NCBI RefSeq assembly: GCF_023168165.1
Contig: NZ_BQYJ01000006.1
Coordinates: 62,001 to 126,000 of the forward strand
Length of the DNA: 64,000 bases
Reading direction: 5' to 3'
Source: Niallia sp. NCCP-28
GTDB lineage: Bacteria; Bacillota; Bacilli; Bacillales; Cytobacillaceae
Shown: in pieces, positions 1-8,730 of the stretch
How positions within the stretch are numbered: position 1 is the stretch's first letter
Layout of the letters: each line of letters starts with the position of its first letter
Translations under genes and position numbers: made by a program
The notes under the pieces: model-generated
The model's database searches: none
Seen by the model: only the letters and a program-made list of their open reading frames with translations
What the model was told of the DNA's origin: nothing

Positions 1-51
1 AATATGGTAGAAGTTATAATGGATAAAGGACCAAAAAATGATTACAAGTAG
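1..51 (+). pseudogene. Possible 3' end of a gene entering from the left edge
   Basis: Frame 1 is open from the first base to a TAG at 49-51 and reads as a hydrophilic tail ending GPKNDYK. It may be the end of a gene that begins outside the window. Nothing in it is recognisable and 16 codons are too few to prove coding. Confidence 0.2.
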
Positions 52-199
52 ATTAGAATTATATAAAATTTGCAAATAAAATAGCAGTGTTAAAAATACT
101 CATACTCCCATCTGTTTATTTAGCGTTAGAATTAACGGGAAAATATCCAGAACTTATTAATAGGAGTAGGTTTCTAATGGGATAATAACCAGTTTAATA

Positions 200-254
200 A
201 AAACCTCATATAATAACTGGGGTGAACCTTATCATAAGTAAATGAGGTTTTAAA
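200..254. repeat. Dispersed repeat R3, copy 1
   Basis: AAAACCTCAT, a short spacer, then GAACCTTATCATAAGTAAATGAGGTTTT. The outer parts are complementary (AAAACCTCAT with ATGAGGTTTT), so it can fold as a hairpin. A second, more degraded copy lies at 41092-41140 with the same AAAACCTCAT and GAACCTTAT blocks. The rest of 52-483 shows no gene. Confidence 0.5.
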
Positions 255-483
255 TGCGAATAAGGTTTATGCAAGGTGAATTTATTTTGCATAGACTTTA
301 TTCTCTTTTTATCAATTTGGCAATGGTTTACTATTCCATTTGGATTGGCATTTTTAATTATTTAGTAATATATTTCAAGGGGTAAATACAGGCGCGGTAA
401 AATAGTCAACTAGTAAAAGTTTGTCTAAGATAAAAAGTCTAATAAAGGATTACTTTAGTATGTGCTTGAGGGGGATTTGAAAT

Positions 484-600
484 AAAGTTGAACTGTTTAT
501 CAAAAAGTCGTACCGTGTTGAGAAAAGTTTAACTATTTATAAAAAAGATGAACCGGAATTTCCTATCTTTATAAAGGAAGGATTCCGGTTTTTCTTGTAG
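484..600. repeat. Dispersed repeat R1, copy 1 (20-bp period plus hairpin)
   Basis: Four units each start AAAG with the G at 487, 507, 527 and 547, an exact 20-bp step, for example AAAGTTGAACTGTTTATCAA. They run into a hairpin (CCGGAAT near 553 paired with ATTCCGG near 582) followed by a T-run. Related copies lie near 16.7, 41.2, 48.6 and 49.7 kb. The element abuts a livF remnant. Confidence 0.7.
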
Positions 601-740
601 AACAAAACACAGTTGCTGCATTGGATATTATCAGTCGTCTGTACATCCTGGAAAGAGGACAAGTGGTATATCAATCCAAACAAATTAATGCTAGTGAATT
701 GGATAAGGTAAAAGAGGTTTATCTTGGAATATCATCTTAA
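597..740 (+). pseudogene. livF remnant (branched-chain amino acid ABC ATPase, C-terminal end)
   Basis: The frame from 597 to the TAA at 738-740 gives about 47 residues beginning VEQNTVAALDII, then LYILERGQVV and ending KEVYLGISS. This is the typical last part of LivF-type ATPases: the H-loop-distal VEQN segment, the LERG turn and the C-terminal YLG. Walker A, the signature motif and Walker B are absent, and no upstream liv genes are present. The remnant begins exactly where repeat R1 ends, so a deletion or recombination at the repeat probably removed the rest. Identification is by motif memory. Confidence 0.7.
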
Positions 741-761
741 TAGATAAAAATTGGAGATAAG

Positions 762-842
762 ATGGAAACGAGTATGTTTGTTTCTGTCTTTTTTGTTTTG
801 GCTATGTTCATTGTTGCAAACAAGATCCCAAAGAAATGTTGA
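762..842 (+). CDS. Possible 26-residue membrane peptide or signal-peptide remnant
   Basis: ATG at 762 follows GGAGATAAG at a good distance. The short frame is strongly hydrophobic (SVFFVLAMFIVA) and ends in KIPKKC. It lies just after the livF remnant, so it may be the signal peptide of a lost binding protein rather than a real gene. Confidence 0.2.
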   Translation: METSMFVSVFFVLAMFIVANKIPKKC

Positions 843-910
843 AAATAAATAGGATTATAGTAAGGGAAAATGTATATAGGAAAGTATTATATAAAAAAAT
901 AGTGTGAGGT

Positions 911-976
911 TTTCTTACAAGTTTATTTACACAACTAGAGGATTCTAGTTAAATAACTGTATACAGGATACAGTTA
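911..976. promoter_or_regulatory. Promoter region with GntR-type operator, site 1
   Basis: At 954-976 two exact 9-bp arms, TAACTGTAT and ATACAGTTA, flank ACAGG. The block TTTCTTACAAGTTTATTTAC at 911-930 reappears almost unchanged at 3548-3568, also just before an operator of the same kind. The site probably controls the DUF2848-yfcC unit and is presumably bound by the GntR protein of 5397-6035. Confidence 0.7.
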
Positions 977-1138
977 TTTAATGTTCATAAATTAGTGTCT
1001 AGTATTTTTATAGGATATGGAAGTTAGGAATTAAATATTTAATAGAAAATAAGTGTAGTAAGGAGATATCATTAATTTTTTGAATAATCATTTATTTATC
1101 AACGCTGCTCATCAAGTCTAGAATACGAGGAGGGAATT

Positions 1139-1801
1139 ATGGAACTTAGATGTAGTAATAAAATAGTGGATATTGAACCAAAAAACTTGATTGTTATGGG
1201 ATTTACTCCTAGAGATGAAAAGGTGATAAGGGAACTGTTTGAAGCATTAAGAAAAATAGGGGGTTCCATTCCTGATAAAACACCAATGGCTTATCCTTTA
1301 TCACCAGATCTTCTGACAACTACAGATGAAATATCTGTTGTAGGAAATGATACGAATGGTGAAGTAGAATACTTAATTATTTCTTTTAATGGTGATATTT
1401 ACATAGGGGTGGGCAGTGATCATGCTGATAAGAAGGTAGAATCGTTTAATATTCACAAATCGAAGCAGTTATGCGCCAAGCATATGTGTAAAGAGGTTTG
1501 GAAATGGAGTGAAGTCAAAGATCATTGGGATAAAATAGTGTTGGAATCCCGATACTTTGTGGATGGGACAGAAGAGCTGTACCAAAAAAATATAGCAGAG
1601 GTTATGCTTCGTCCGGAGAAAATCATGGAATCGGTAGAGGAATTTTATCATAAAAAAATATCCGATATGAATTGTGTTATTTTTTCCGGCAGCGTGCCAA
1701 CTCTTAATGGGTTCAGGTATGGAGAACATTTTAGATATTCTTTATTTGATCCGGTGAAAAATAGAAAAATCGGTTCAGAGTATTCGATTATAAAATTATA
1801 G
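1139..1801 (+). CDS. DUF2848 family protein
   Basis: This soluble protein of 220 residues has no signal peptide or membrane segment. Its length and the central GVGSDHADKKVE motif fit DUF2848, a family of unknown chemistry found in catabolic gene clusters. The start at 1139 follows GAGGAGGGAATT, an excellent ribosome site. It is the first gene of the regulon, 81 bases before the YfcC permease, and lies downstream of operator site 1. I infer that it is an enzyme acting on the imported compound or a breakdown product. The family call comes from motif memory and the substrate is unknown. Confidence 0.6.
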   Translation: MELRCSNKIVDIEPKNLIVMGFTPRDEKVIRELFEALRKIGGSIPDKTPMAYPLSPDLLTTTDEISVVGNDTNGEVEYLIISFNGDIYIGVGSDHADKKVESFNIHKSKQLCAKHMCKEVWKWSEVKDHWDKIVLESRYFVDGTEELYQKNIAEVMLRPEKIMESVEEFYHKKISDMNCVIFSGSVPTLNGFRYGEHFRYSLFDPVKNRKIGSEYSIIKL

Positions 1802-1882
1802 AAAATATTCACGTTATAGAGCAAATACGTTCTAAGTCCTCTAGGGTTTTAAGAGGCAAACTTAAAAATAATATACAAGGAA

Positions 1883-3337
1883 GTGGAGATCATAGAAGCG
1901 ACTACAAATAATATTATGAAAAATACAAATATGGTTAAAAAGAAATGGTACGATAGAATTCCAAGTACTGTAGTGTTCTTGTTTTGTACCTTAATCATAG
2001 GGGCTGTTTCAACTTATCTTATTCCAGCTGGAGAGTTTGTAAGAGTTGTGGATAAAGAAACGGGTGTTACTAAAATTGACCCTAACTCATTTCATTATGT
2101 AGATGCTGCTCCTGTAGGTATACTTGATGTTTTTAAAAGTATCTACACTGGCCTAGTAGAAGGTGGCGGAATAATTTTCTTAGTATTTCTTGGATATTTC
2201 TGGGTATATACGATGATTAAAACAGGGGCATTCAATGCTGTAATTGGAAAAATTATAAATAACAGCAAGCTCCGCCGTTTGTATATTCCAATTTTTATTA
2301 TCCTTTTCGTTTTAGCGGGTTCTACTTATGGAGAATTAACTGCAACATATGGACTTTTGCCACTCTTCATAGGATTGGCCATTATGATGGGACATGATGC
2401 AATAATAGGGGTCTGCATATGCGGCATGGCATGTGCTATTGGATCAGCTGTGGCCACATCAAATCCTTATACAACGGCATTAGCACAAAATATTGCACAA
2501 TTGCCCTTATATTCAGGACAAGGATTAAAATGGTTATCCATGCTAGCCTTCCTAATACCGACTATTTGGTATACTTTAAGATATGCTAAAAAAATTAAAC
2601 AAGATCCTTCCAAGAGCATTGTCAGTGATTTAGACTTTAGCAGCTACAAGTTTGATGAGGATAAGATCAATAATTTGCAAAATTCTAAAATGACACTTAC
2701 ACAAAAAATAGTTTTAGCGATCTTTTTGTTATCTATAGCGGCAATCGTAGTAGGGTCGATTCACTTTCAGTTCGGTCTCACAGAGGTTGCTATGGTATAT
2801 ATAATAGGAGCGTTATTGATGTCAGTCGTAGCCAGATATTCTCCAGATCAAATAGCAGAAAACTTTTGTAAAGCTTGTTCTGAGGTGATGATGGTCGTCA
2901 TTTTAATTGCATTAGCAAGAAGTGTTTTAATCATTCTAACTAATGCGGATATTATTGACACGATTGTGTACGGATTATATCAGCCTATTAAGGATTTACC
3001 ACCGTGGGCAAGTGCTCAAGGCATGCTGATTATGCAGACCTTATTAAACTTTGTTATTCCATCTGGAACGGGTCAAGCAGTTACTGTTATGCCTATAATG
3101 GTACCATTAGCGGACTTAGCAGGTGTAACAAGACAAACGGCGGTTATGGCATTTACTTACGGAGAGGGGTTCTCTAATCTTTTATATCCAACAGCTCACA
3201 TTGGCATTATGCTGGGCATTGCTAAAATTCCTTTTGGAAGATGGTTTAAATTTTTCATGCCGCTGTTTGGAATTTTACTCGCCATCCAGATGATATTCAT
3301 ATTAATTGCCGTACTAACCAATTATGGACCATTCTAA
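1883..3337 (+). CDS. YfcC family (DcuC/arginine-ornithine antiporter-like) permease
   Basis: This polytopic membrane protein of about 480 residues has roughly a dozen hydrophobic segments. The N-terminal RIPSTVVFLF, TYLIPAGEF and the GGxGQA-type motif NFVIPSGTGQAVTVMPIM are typical of YfcC-type carriers, which take up amino acids, peptides or dicarboxylates. It is probably the uptake system of the regulon. The start is unclear: GTG at 1883 has almost no room for a ribosome site, while ATG at 1916 lies 28 bases past the strong AAGGAAGTGGAG. ATG 1916 (473 residues) removes nothing conserved. A terminator follows at 3406-3448. Confidence 0.8.
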   Translation: MEIIEATTNNIMKNTNMVKKKWYDRIPSTVVFLFCTLIIGAVSTYLIPAGEFVRVVDKETGVTKIDPNSFHYVDAAPVGILDVFKSIYTGLVEGGGIIFLVFLGYFWVYTMIKTGAFNAVIGKIINNSKLRRLYIPIFIILFVLAGSTYGELTATYGLLPLFIGLAIMMGHDAIIGVCICGMACAIGSAVATSNPYTTALAQNIAQLPLYSGQGLKWLSMLAFLIPTIWYTLRYAKKIKQDPSKSIVSDLDFSSYKFDEDKINNLQNSKMTLTQKIVLAIFLLSIAAIVVGSIHFQFGLTEVAMVYIIGALLMSVVARYSPDQIAENFCKACSEVMMVVILIALARSVLIILTNADIIDTIVYGLYQPIKDLPPWASAQGMLIMQTLLNFVIPSGTGQAVTVMPIMVPLADLAGVTRQTAVMAFTYGEGFSNLLYPTAHIGIMLGIAKIPFGRWFKFFMPLFGILLAIQMIFILIAVLTNYGPF

Positions 3338-3405
3338 CAATACACTGGTTCGTTAGTAAGCCTGATGTTAATGAAGCTGGCCACATAATAAATATAGCTA
3401 AATAG

Positions 3406-3448
3406 AAAAAGCAAACATAAGTAGGCATTCTTATTGTTTGCTTTTTTT
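3406..3448 (+). terminator. Terminator after the yfcC-type gene
   Basis: AAAAAGCAAACA pairs with TTGTTTGCTTTTT across a short loop, and the T-run follows. Confidence 0.75.
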
Positions 3449-3547
3449 ATTGATATTACATATTTTGTAAAAAATGATTCTTTTTTAATATACATAACAC
3501 TCATTTAATTCTTCTTAAATGTAGAGTTCTTAAAAAAATGCGTCAGA

Positions 3548-3626
3548 TTTCCTGACAAGTTTGTTTACAAAATTTTAAAATATTAGATAATAAAAATAAG
3601 AATTGTATCCTGTATACAGGATACAA
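3548..3626. promoter_or_regulatory. Promoter region with GntR-type operator, site 2
   Basis: Bases 3603-3626 form a perfect 24-bp palindrome, TTGTATCCTGTA and its mirror image. Just upstream, TTTCCTGACAAGTTTGTTTAC (3548 on) matches the block at 911-930. A TTTACA / TAATAA pair about 18 bases apart precedes the palindrome. The site lies about 80 bases before the aldehyde dehydrogenase gene. The rest of 3449-3707 holds no gene. Confidence 0.8.
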
Positions 3627-3707
3627 CGAAAACTTCCTATTACTAATCTCTCATTTAAAGAAACTTGTGAAAATTTAAAAATACTATGAAAAAGGTGGAA
3701 TATATAC

Positions 3708-5138
3708 ATGCTATATATCGATGGGATTTGGAAAGAGTCAGAATCTAAGGAGAGCTTTGACGTAATAAATCCTGCTACTGGAAAAGTAGTAGATACAGTG
3801 GCAAAAGGCAGCAGAAAGGAAGCACAGTCTGCAATAGATGCAGCACAAAACGCTTTTCCATTATGGGTGAAATTGACTGCAAAAGAAAGATACATATATT
3901 TAAAGAAAGCAGCAGATATTCTAAGAGGCAGAGTGGACAGCTTAGCGGAATTAATTACAAAGGAAATGGGAAAACCCGTGGCAGAAGCAAAAGGAGAAAT
4001 CGGGTTAGCAATTGATTATTTAGACTGGTATGCAGAAGAAGGAAAACGTATATATGGGGATACCATTCCAGCATCTTCACCGACAAAACGTTTAATGGTA
4101 ATCCATCAGCCAGTTGGAGTTATTGGCGCTATTACTCCTTGGAACTTCCCAATTGCAATGATTACGAGAAAGCTAGCACCAGCTCTTGCTGCAGGATGTA
4201 CTGTTGTGCTAAAACCTTCAGAGGAAAGTCCATTATCTGCAATGGAAGTAGTAAAGGCATTGCATGAAGCAGGGATTCCAAATGGAGTTGTTAATTTAGT
4301 CCATGGTGATGCAAAAGAAATTGGAGATGCACTCATGGAAAGTCCAGTTATTAAGAAGATTACCTTTACTGGATCAACAGCAGTTGGAAAAGAATTAGTG
4401 CGCAAATCGGCGAATACGATGAAAAAAGTATCGATGGAATTAGGGGGACACGCACCATTTATTGTTTTTGAAGATGCGGATTTAGATAAAGCGGTAGAAG
4501 GAGCGATCGCAAGTAAGTTCCGAAATGCTGGACAAACATGTGTCTGTACAAATCGTATATTTGTTCAAAAATCTATTTCAGAGGAATTTGCACATCGATT
4601 GAAAACACAAATGGAGCAGTTAGTAGTTGGGAATGGGTTGGAAGAAGGCGTGAATATTGGTCCATTAATTAATGAATGTGCCATTGAAAAAACGGAAAGT
4701 CATGTAATAGATGCTGTATCTAAAGGAGCAAAAGTAATATATGGAGGCTCTAAAACAGAAGGGGAAGCATTTAGCAAGGGGCACTTCTTTAATCCAACTG
4801 TTCTTCTTCATGCGACGAATGATATGAAAATAGCGTATGAGGAAACCTTTGGACCAGTTGCGCCAATCTTTGAATTTGAAACAGAAGAAGAAGTGATAGA
4901 AAAAGCAAATGATACTATTTATGGATTAGCTTCTTATATATTCACGCAAAATGGTGCGAGAATGTTCCGTGTATCAGAAGCGCTTGATTATGGAATAGTT
5001 GGTGTAAATGATGCGATGCCAACAGTAGCGCAAGCACCGTTTGGCGGAGTAAAGGAATCTGGAATTGGCCGTGAAGGCGGGAAATACGGAATAGAAGACT
5101 ATTTAGAGACTAAATTTATTTCTTTTGATTTTAAATAA
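3708..5138 (+). CDS. gabD: NAD(P)-dependent succinate-semialdehyde-type aldehyde dehydrogenase
   Basis: This 476-residue protein has the usual length and layout of GabD. PWNFP and the KPSE block form the cofactor site, FTGSTAVGK follows, the catalytic Glu lies in MELGGH (about residue 244), and the catalytic Cys lies in AGQTCVCTNR (about residue 278). ATG 3708 follows AAAAAGGTGG. It oxidises a semialdehyde, such as succinate semialdehyde, to the acid. With the aminotransferase at 8731-10014 it forms a complete amine-to-acid route. It stands alone between operator sites 2 and 3. The exact semialdehyde is not proven; GabD is the closest named family. Confidence 0.88.
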   Translation: MLYIDGIWKESESKESFDVINPATGKVVDTVAKGSRKEAQSAIDAAQNAFPLWVKLTAKERYIYLKKAADILRGRVDSLAELITKEMGKPVAEAKGEIGLAIDYLDWYAEEGKRIYGDTIPASSPTKRLMVIHQPVGVIGAITPWNFPIAMITRKLAPALAAGCTVVLKPSEESPLSAMEVVKALHEAGIPNGVVNLVHGDAKEIGDALMESPVIKKITFTGSTAVGKELVRKSANTMKKVSMELGGHAPFIVFEDADLDKAVEGAIASKFRNAGQTCVCTNRIFVQKSISEEFAHRLKTQMEQLVVGNGLEEGVNIGPLINECAIEKTESHVIDAVSKGAKVIYGGSKTEGEAFSKGHFFNPTVLLHATNDMKIAYEETFGPVAPIFEFETEEEVIEKANDTIYGLASYIFTQNGARMFRVSEALDYGIVGVNDAMPTVAQAPFGGVKESGIGREGGKYGIEDYLETKFISFDFK

Positions 5139-5351
5139 AGTTTGTTTAATTAAACTGATGAAAAGCATGCTTTAGAAAAATGAGAGTGGTTATAAATGAA
5201 AAATACAGCTGGGAGTTCTCTAAAAATCTAGATATCTAAGAGTTTATTAAGATATTTTTCACTAAAATACATGCTGAAAATAGAGTAAGGAAATATTACA
5301 ATTAGATTGAATTGTTCTGCAATTTCTGTATACTTATCACATAATAAACTA

Positions 5352-5371
5352 GTATTCTGTATACAGAATAC
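5352..5371. promoter_or_regulatory. GntR-type operator, site 3 (autoregulatory)
   Basis: GTATTCTGTATACAGAATAC is a perfect 20-bp palindrome with the same TGTATACAG core as sites 1 and 2. It lies 25 bases before the start of the gntR gene, which suggests autorepression and control of the operon 5397-10014. A half-copy (CTGTATAC) lies about 25 bases upstream. Confidence 0.8.
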
Positions 5372-5396
5372 AGATAGAGAAAAGAGGGTATTTCAG

Positions 5397-6035
5397 ATGA
5401 TAAATAAAATTGAACAATCGGAAACATTAGCAGATCGTGCTTATAAAGAGATAAAAAAGGCAATTATTCGCGGGGATTTTCAACCAGGTGATGCATTACC
5501 GGAAGAAGAAATTGCTACTATGCTTGGAATCAGCAGAACGCCGATACGCAAAGCTATTGCAGCACTGACTTATGATGGATTGGTTACATCAGAAAATGGC
5601 AAAAAAGCGCGTATTTCCTTTATTTCTGACCAAGACTTTCAGCACTATATTCAATTGAGAAAAGTTCTGGAAGTACTTGCAGCAGAAGAAGCTGCTCCTC
5701 TTGTATCGGATGAGAGGATTCAACATTTAGAGATGCTGATGATTAATCAGAAAAAAGCAATTGAGGAGAAGGACCATTATACTTACATTGATTTAGATTT
5801 GCAGTTCCATCTAGGAATAGCGGAGATTTCTGGAAATAGGAAATTACAAGAATTTATTGAACAAATTCTTAATCAATTAACAAGATATCTTGTGCTCTCT
5901 GGTACACTTTCCGAAAGTGCTTTTGAAGCACACGAAGAGCATTTAAAGATTATTGAAGCATTAAAAGAACGAAATGCCAAAAAAGCTGCTGAGGCTGTTC
6001 GATATCATATTGAAAATGTAGAAAAACGTTCGTAA
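5397..6035 (+). CDS. GntR family (FadR/FCD) transcriptional regulator
   Basis: This 212-residue protein has an N-terminal winged helix (IIRGDFQPGDALPEEEIATMLGISRTPIRKA), then an all-helical FCD ligand domain with LDLQFHLGIAEISGN and a C-terminal AHEEHLKIIEALKERN motif. The start was set at ATG 5397, after AGAGGG, because an upstream in-frame start would put the palindrome 5352-5371 inside the coding region. It probably represses all three units of the regulon through the TGTATACAG palindromes and is released by a pathway metabolite. It is the first gene of a four-gene operon with gaps of 18-31 bases. Confidence 0.9.
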   Translation: MINKIEQSETLADRAYKEIKKAIIRGDFQPGDALPEEEIATMLGISRTPIRKAIAALTYDGLVTSENGKKARISFISDQDFQHYIQLRKVLEVLAAEEAAPLVSDERIQHLEMLMINQKKAIEEKDHYTYIDLDLQFHLGIAEISGNRKLQEFIEQILNQLTRYLVLSGTLSESAFEAHEEHLKIIEALKERNAKKAAEAVRYHIENVEKRS

Positions 6036-6066
6036 ATTTTAGCAGGATAAACGGAGGTGCTCTTGC

Positions 6067-7023
6067 ATGATTGTTGCTGTTTGTGAGGAGGTATTGCCTT
6101 CTCATCTAGAGAAAATATCACGTGAAACCGGGGAAGAGGTACTCCTTTACAGCTCCGTAAAGGAGATTCCAAATCCTATTAAGGAATCTCTTGAAGTATT
6201 GCTGGCATATGGTCTAAGTTTTGATGGAAGACCAATAGCTACCTTTGAACCGTTTCCGAAATTGAGGTGGGTTCAGTGGTTTAGTGCAGGGATTGATGAT
6301 TTAGATATTTGTGAATTGGCTGCACGAGGAATTACGTTGACAAATGCCTCTGGTATTCATATTAAACCGATGAGTGAATATGTACTCATGTGCATGCTTT
6401 ATTTTGAAAAAGACATGGCCCGCTATCAATCATTAAAAAACAAAAAACAATTTGATCGAAGTAAGTTAGTTGGAGAACTAACAGGTCTCAAAATGCTGTT
6501 ATATGGAACAGGTGTCATTGGTCAAGCTATTGCCAAGACACTTTCCCAATTTAATATAACTATTTGCGGAGTAAATACTTCTGGAAAAACAGTACCGTAT
6601 TTTCAAGAGACGTACACGTTAGAAGAAGCAGAAAAGGAAATCGGCAATGTTGATTATGTCATTTCCCTTCTCCCATCTACTACAAATACGAGAAATTTCT
6701 TTTCAAAAGCATATTTGCAGAAAATGAAGCCCGGATCCATATTTATTAGCATTGGCCGTGGGGATGTAGTCGATGAACAAGCAGTAGTAGAACTGATTCA
6801 AAGTAAGGTATTAAGAGGAGCAGCGATGGATGTGTTCAGGCAAGAGCCGCTTCCAGCTGATAGTCCCTTATGGGAATGTGAGAATTTGATTTTAACACCG
6901 CATATGTCTGCAAAGTCGATTTATTATATGGATCGTTGTGTGGATATCTTTGTTAAGAATGTTAAAGCAAGAAAAGGGGATGGTGAGATGATCAATGTTA
7001 TTAACACAAGCAGAGAGTATTAG
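6067..7023 (+). CDS. D-isomer-specific 2-hydroxyacid dehydrogenase
   Basis: This 318-residue protein carries the NAD-binding glycine motif LYGTGVIGQAIAK, the SIGRGDVVDE block with the substrate-binding Arg, the catalytic Glu in EPLPADSPLWE and the catalytic His in LTPHMSA. That is the D-2-hydroxyacid dehydrogenase layout. The family reduces 2-oxoacids to D-2-hydroxyacids or runs in reverse. The N-terminal lid is short but complete. It is second in the GntR operon. In this setting it may handle a 2-oxo or 2-hydroxy intermediate or keep redox balance; the substrate is unknown. Confidence 0.85.
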   Translation: MIVAVCEEVLPSHLEKISRETGEEVLLYSSVKEIPNPIKESLEVLLAYGLSFDGRPIATFEPFPKLRWVQWFSAGIDDLDICELAARGITLTNASGIHIKPMSEYVLMCMLYFEKDMARYQSLKNKKQFDRSKLVGELTGLKMLLYGTGVIGQAIAKTLSQFNITICGVNTSGKTVPYFQETYTLEEAEKEIGNVDYVISLLPSTTNTRNFFSKAYLQKMKPGSIFISIGRGDVVDEQAVVELIQSKVLRGAAMDVFRQEPLPADSPLWECENLILTPHMSAKSIYYMDRCVDIFVKNVKARKGDGEMINVINTSREY

Positions 7024-7041
7024 AAGGAGAGGTAATTCTAT

Positions 7042-8709
7042 ATGTATACGAAAATAAAAGATTTGCCGTTATTTGATCAAGTAGAAGCTATTACAACCTC
7101 TCTTGTACAAACATTGAGTATCAATGGAACAGAAGGGGAATCCGAAATAGCAGATGAAATTGAACAGTTTTTACGCAGCTTTCCTTACTTTAATCAACAC
7201 CCTACTCATGTATGGATGCAGCCTTTGCCGAATGATGCATTGGGCAGGAAGAATGTGTTTGCACATATTAAAGGCAATGGAAGCTCCAAAAAAACGGTCG
7301 TATTTCATGCACATATCGATACGGTTGGAATTGAAGACTTTGGTGCCTTGCAATCAAGCGCAAACGATCCAAACGCACTGCTAGAGTATTTTCAAACATA
7401 TTCAGACAAAGAGATTCGTACACAGGCTTTATCGGGTGACTGGATGTTTGGCCGGGGAGCATTGGATATGAAGAGTGGGGTTGCAGTTCACTTAGCGAAT
7501 GTTCTTTATTTTAGTGAGCATCAGGAAGAATGGGATGGAGACATTATTTTTATGGCAAATCCAGTAGAGGAAAATCAACATTCAGGCATTATTGCTGCTG
7601 TGGATGAATTGCTGCGTTTGCAAAAAGAAGAAGAGTTGGAGTATGTAGTTGCAATCAATACGGATTATATTTCCGCTTTTTATCCTGGTGATATAAATAA
7701 GTACATTTATACTGGATCTGGTGGAAAGTTGTTGCCATGCTTTTATGTATATGGGCGTGAAACCCATGTTGGACAAACACTTAATGGTCTTGATCCTACA
7801 CTTGTGACAGCGGAATTAAATAAACGAATTAATAATAATATGGATTTGACTGAACATATTGAAGGGGAATTGATTACCCCTCCATCTGCTCTCTATCATC
7901 GAGATACGAAAGAGTTTTACAATGTGCAAACAGCCGTAACTAGTCATTTGTATTTTAACTTTATGGTGCTGGAGGCTTCACCAAAAGATATTATGGAAAA
8001 GTTAAAAGTTATAGCACAAGAAGCAACCGTTAAAATATCTGAATATTACAAAAATAATTACAAAAAGTTTGCTGATGTGAATAATTTTCCGGCTAATCGC
8101 CCGAACTGGGATATGGATGTTTATAGTTATGTGGAGTATTGTGAAAAGCTTGCTAAACAAGGAGTAGATGTAAAGGCAGTTTCAGAACAGGTGTTAAAAG
8201 AAAACCCTACACTTGAACTGCGTGAGCTTTGTTTCAAGATAGTGGATAGATTACGAGAATTAGACCAAGCGGTAACGCCGTGTGTGATTGTTTTCTACGC
8301 ACCTCCATATTGTCCACATAATTATTTGGCAGGAGAAAGCCAAAGGGATCAAGTTATTTTACAAACGATTAAAGAAGCAACAGCAAATACTTCTACACGT
8401 ACAAATGATATCTTTTCAGTGAAAAAATTCTTTCCGTATCTTTCGGACAGCAGTTATCTCTCCCTTCATGATACGGATGAGGAAATTGACTATCTTGTCG
8501 ATAACTTTCCTGAATGGAATAAGATTTATCCCGTCCCAATTAAAGATATACGTAAATTAAATATCCCCTCTATTAATGTTGGCGTGTATGGGTTTGATGC
8601 ACATCGCTGGACAGAACGCGTGTATAAGCCCTATTCTTTCGAAACGGTACCAAAACTTATTAGAGATATGACAAATTCTTGGTTAAAGGCTTCTACTAAA
8701 AAATTATAA
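7042..8709 (+). CDS. M20 family metallohydrolase, RocB-like
   Basis: At 555 residues it has the length of RocB, longer than ordinary M20 peptidases. Metal and catalytic motifs are present: HAHIDTVG (His 91, Asp 93), GRGALDMKSG, NPVEENQHSG and THVGQTLNGL. The C-terminal part with PYLSDSSYLSL and NVGVYGFDAHRW is RocB-like. M20 enzymes cut amide bonds of N-acyl amino acids and small peptides. RocB belongs to arginine catabolism but its reaction is not well defined. With an aminotransferase directly downstream, the likely job here is to free an amino compound from an acyl or peptide precursor. Confidence 0.82.
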   Translation: MYTKIKDLPLFDQVEAITTSLVQTLSINGTEGESEIADEIEQFLRSFPYFNQHPTHVWMQPLPNDALGRKNVFAHIKGNGSSKKTVVFHAHIDTVGIEDFGALQSSANDPNALLEYFQTYSDKEIRTQALSGDWMFGRGALDMKSGVAVHLANVLYFSEHQEEWDGDIIFMANPVEENQHSGIIAAVDELLRLQKEEELEYVVAINTDYISAFYPGDINKYIYTGSGGKLLPCFYVYGRETHVGQTLNGLDPTLVTAELNKRINNNMDLTEHIEGELITPPSALYHRDTKEFYNVQTAVTSHLYFNFMVLEASPKDIMEKLKVIAQEATVKISEYYKNNYKKFADVNNFPANRPNWDMDVYSYVEYCEKLAKQGVDVKAVSEQVLKENPTLELRELCFKIVDRLRELDQAVTPCVIVFYAPPYCPHNYLAGESQRDQVILQTIKEATANTSTRTNDIFSVKKFFPYLSDSSYLSLHDTDEEIDYLVDNFPEWNKIYPVPIKDIRKLNIPSINVGVYGFDAHRWTERVYKPYSFETVPKLIRDMTNSWLKASTKKL

Positions 8710-8730
8710 GCAAAGGAAAAGGTGATAAAT

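Noticed and set aside
484..600. 20-bp repeats considered as a CRISPR array
   Set aside because: Units follow each other without spacers, differ in sequence, and there are no cas genes.
5307..5396. Extended N-terminus of the GntR regulator
   Set aside because: It would contain the operator palindrome and has no family similarity; ATG 5397 has the proper ribosome site.
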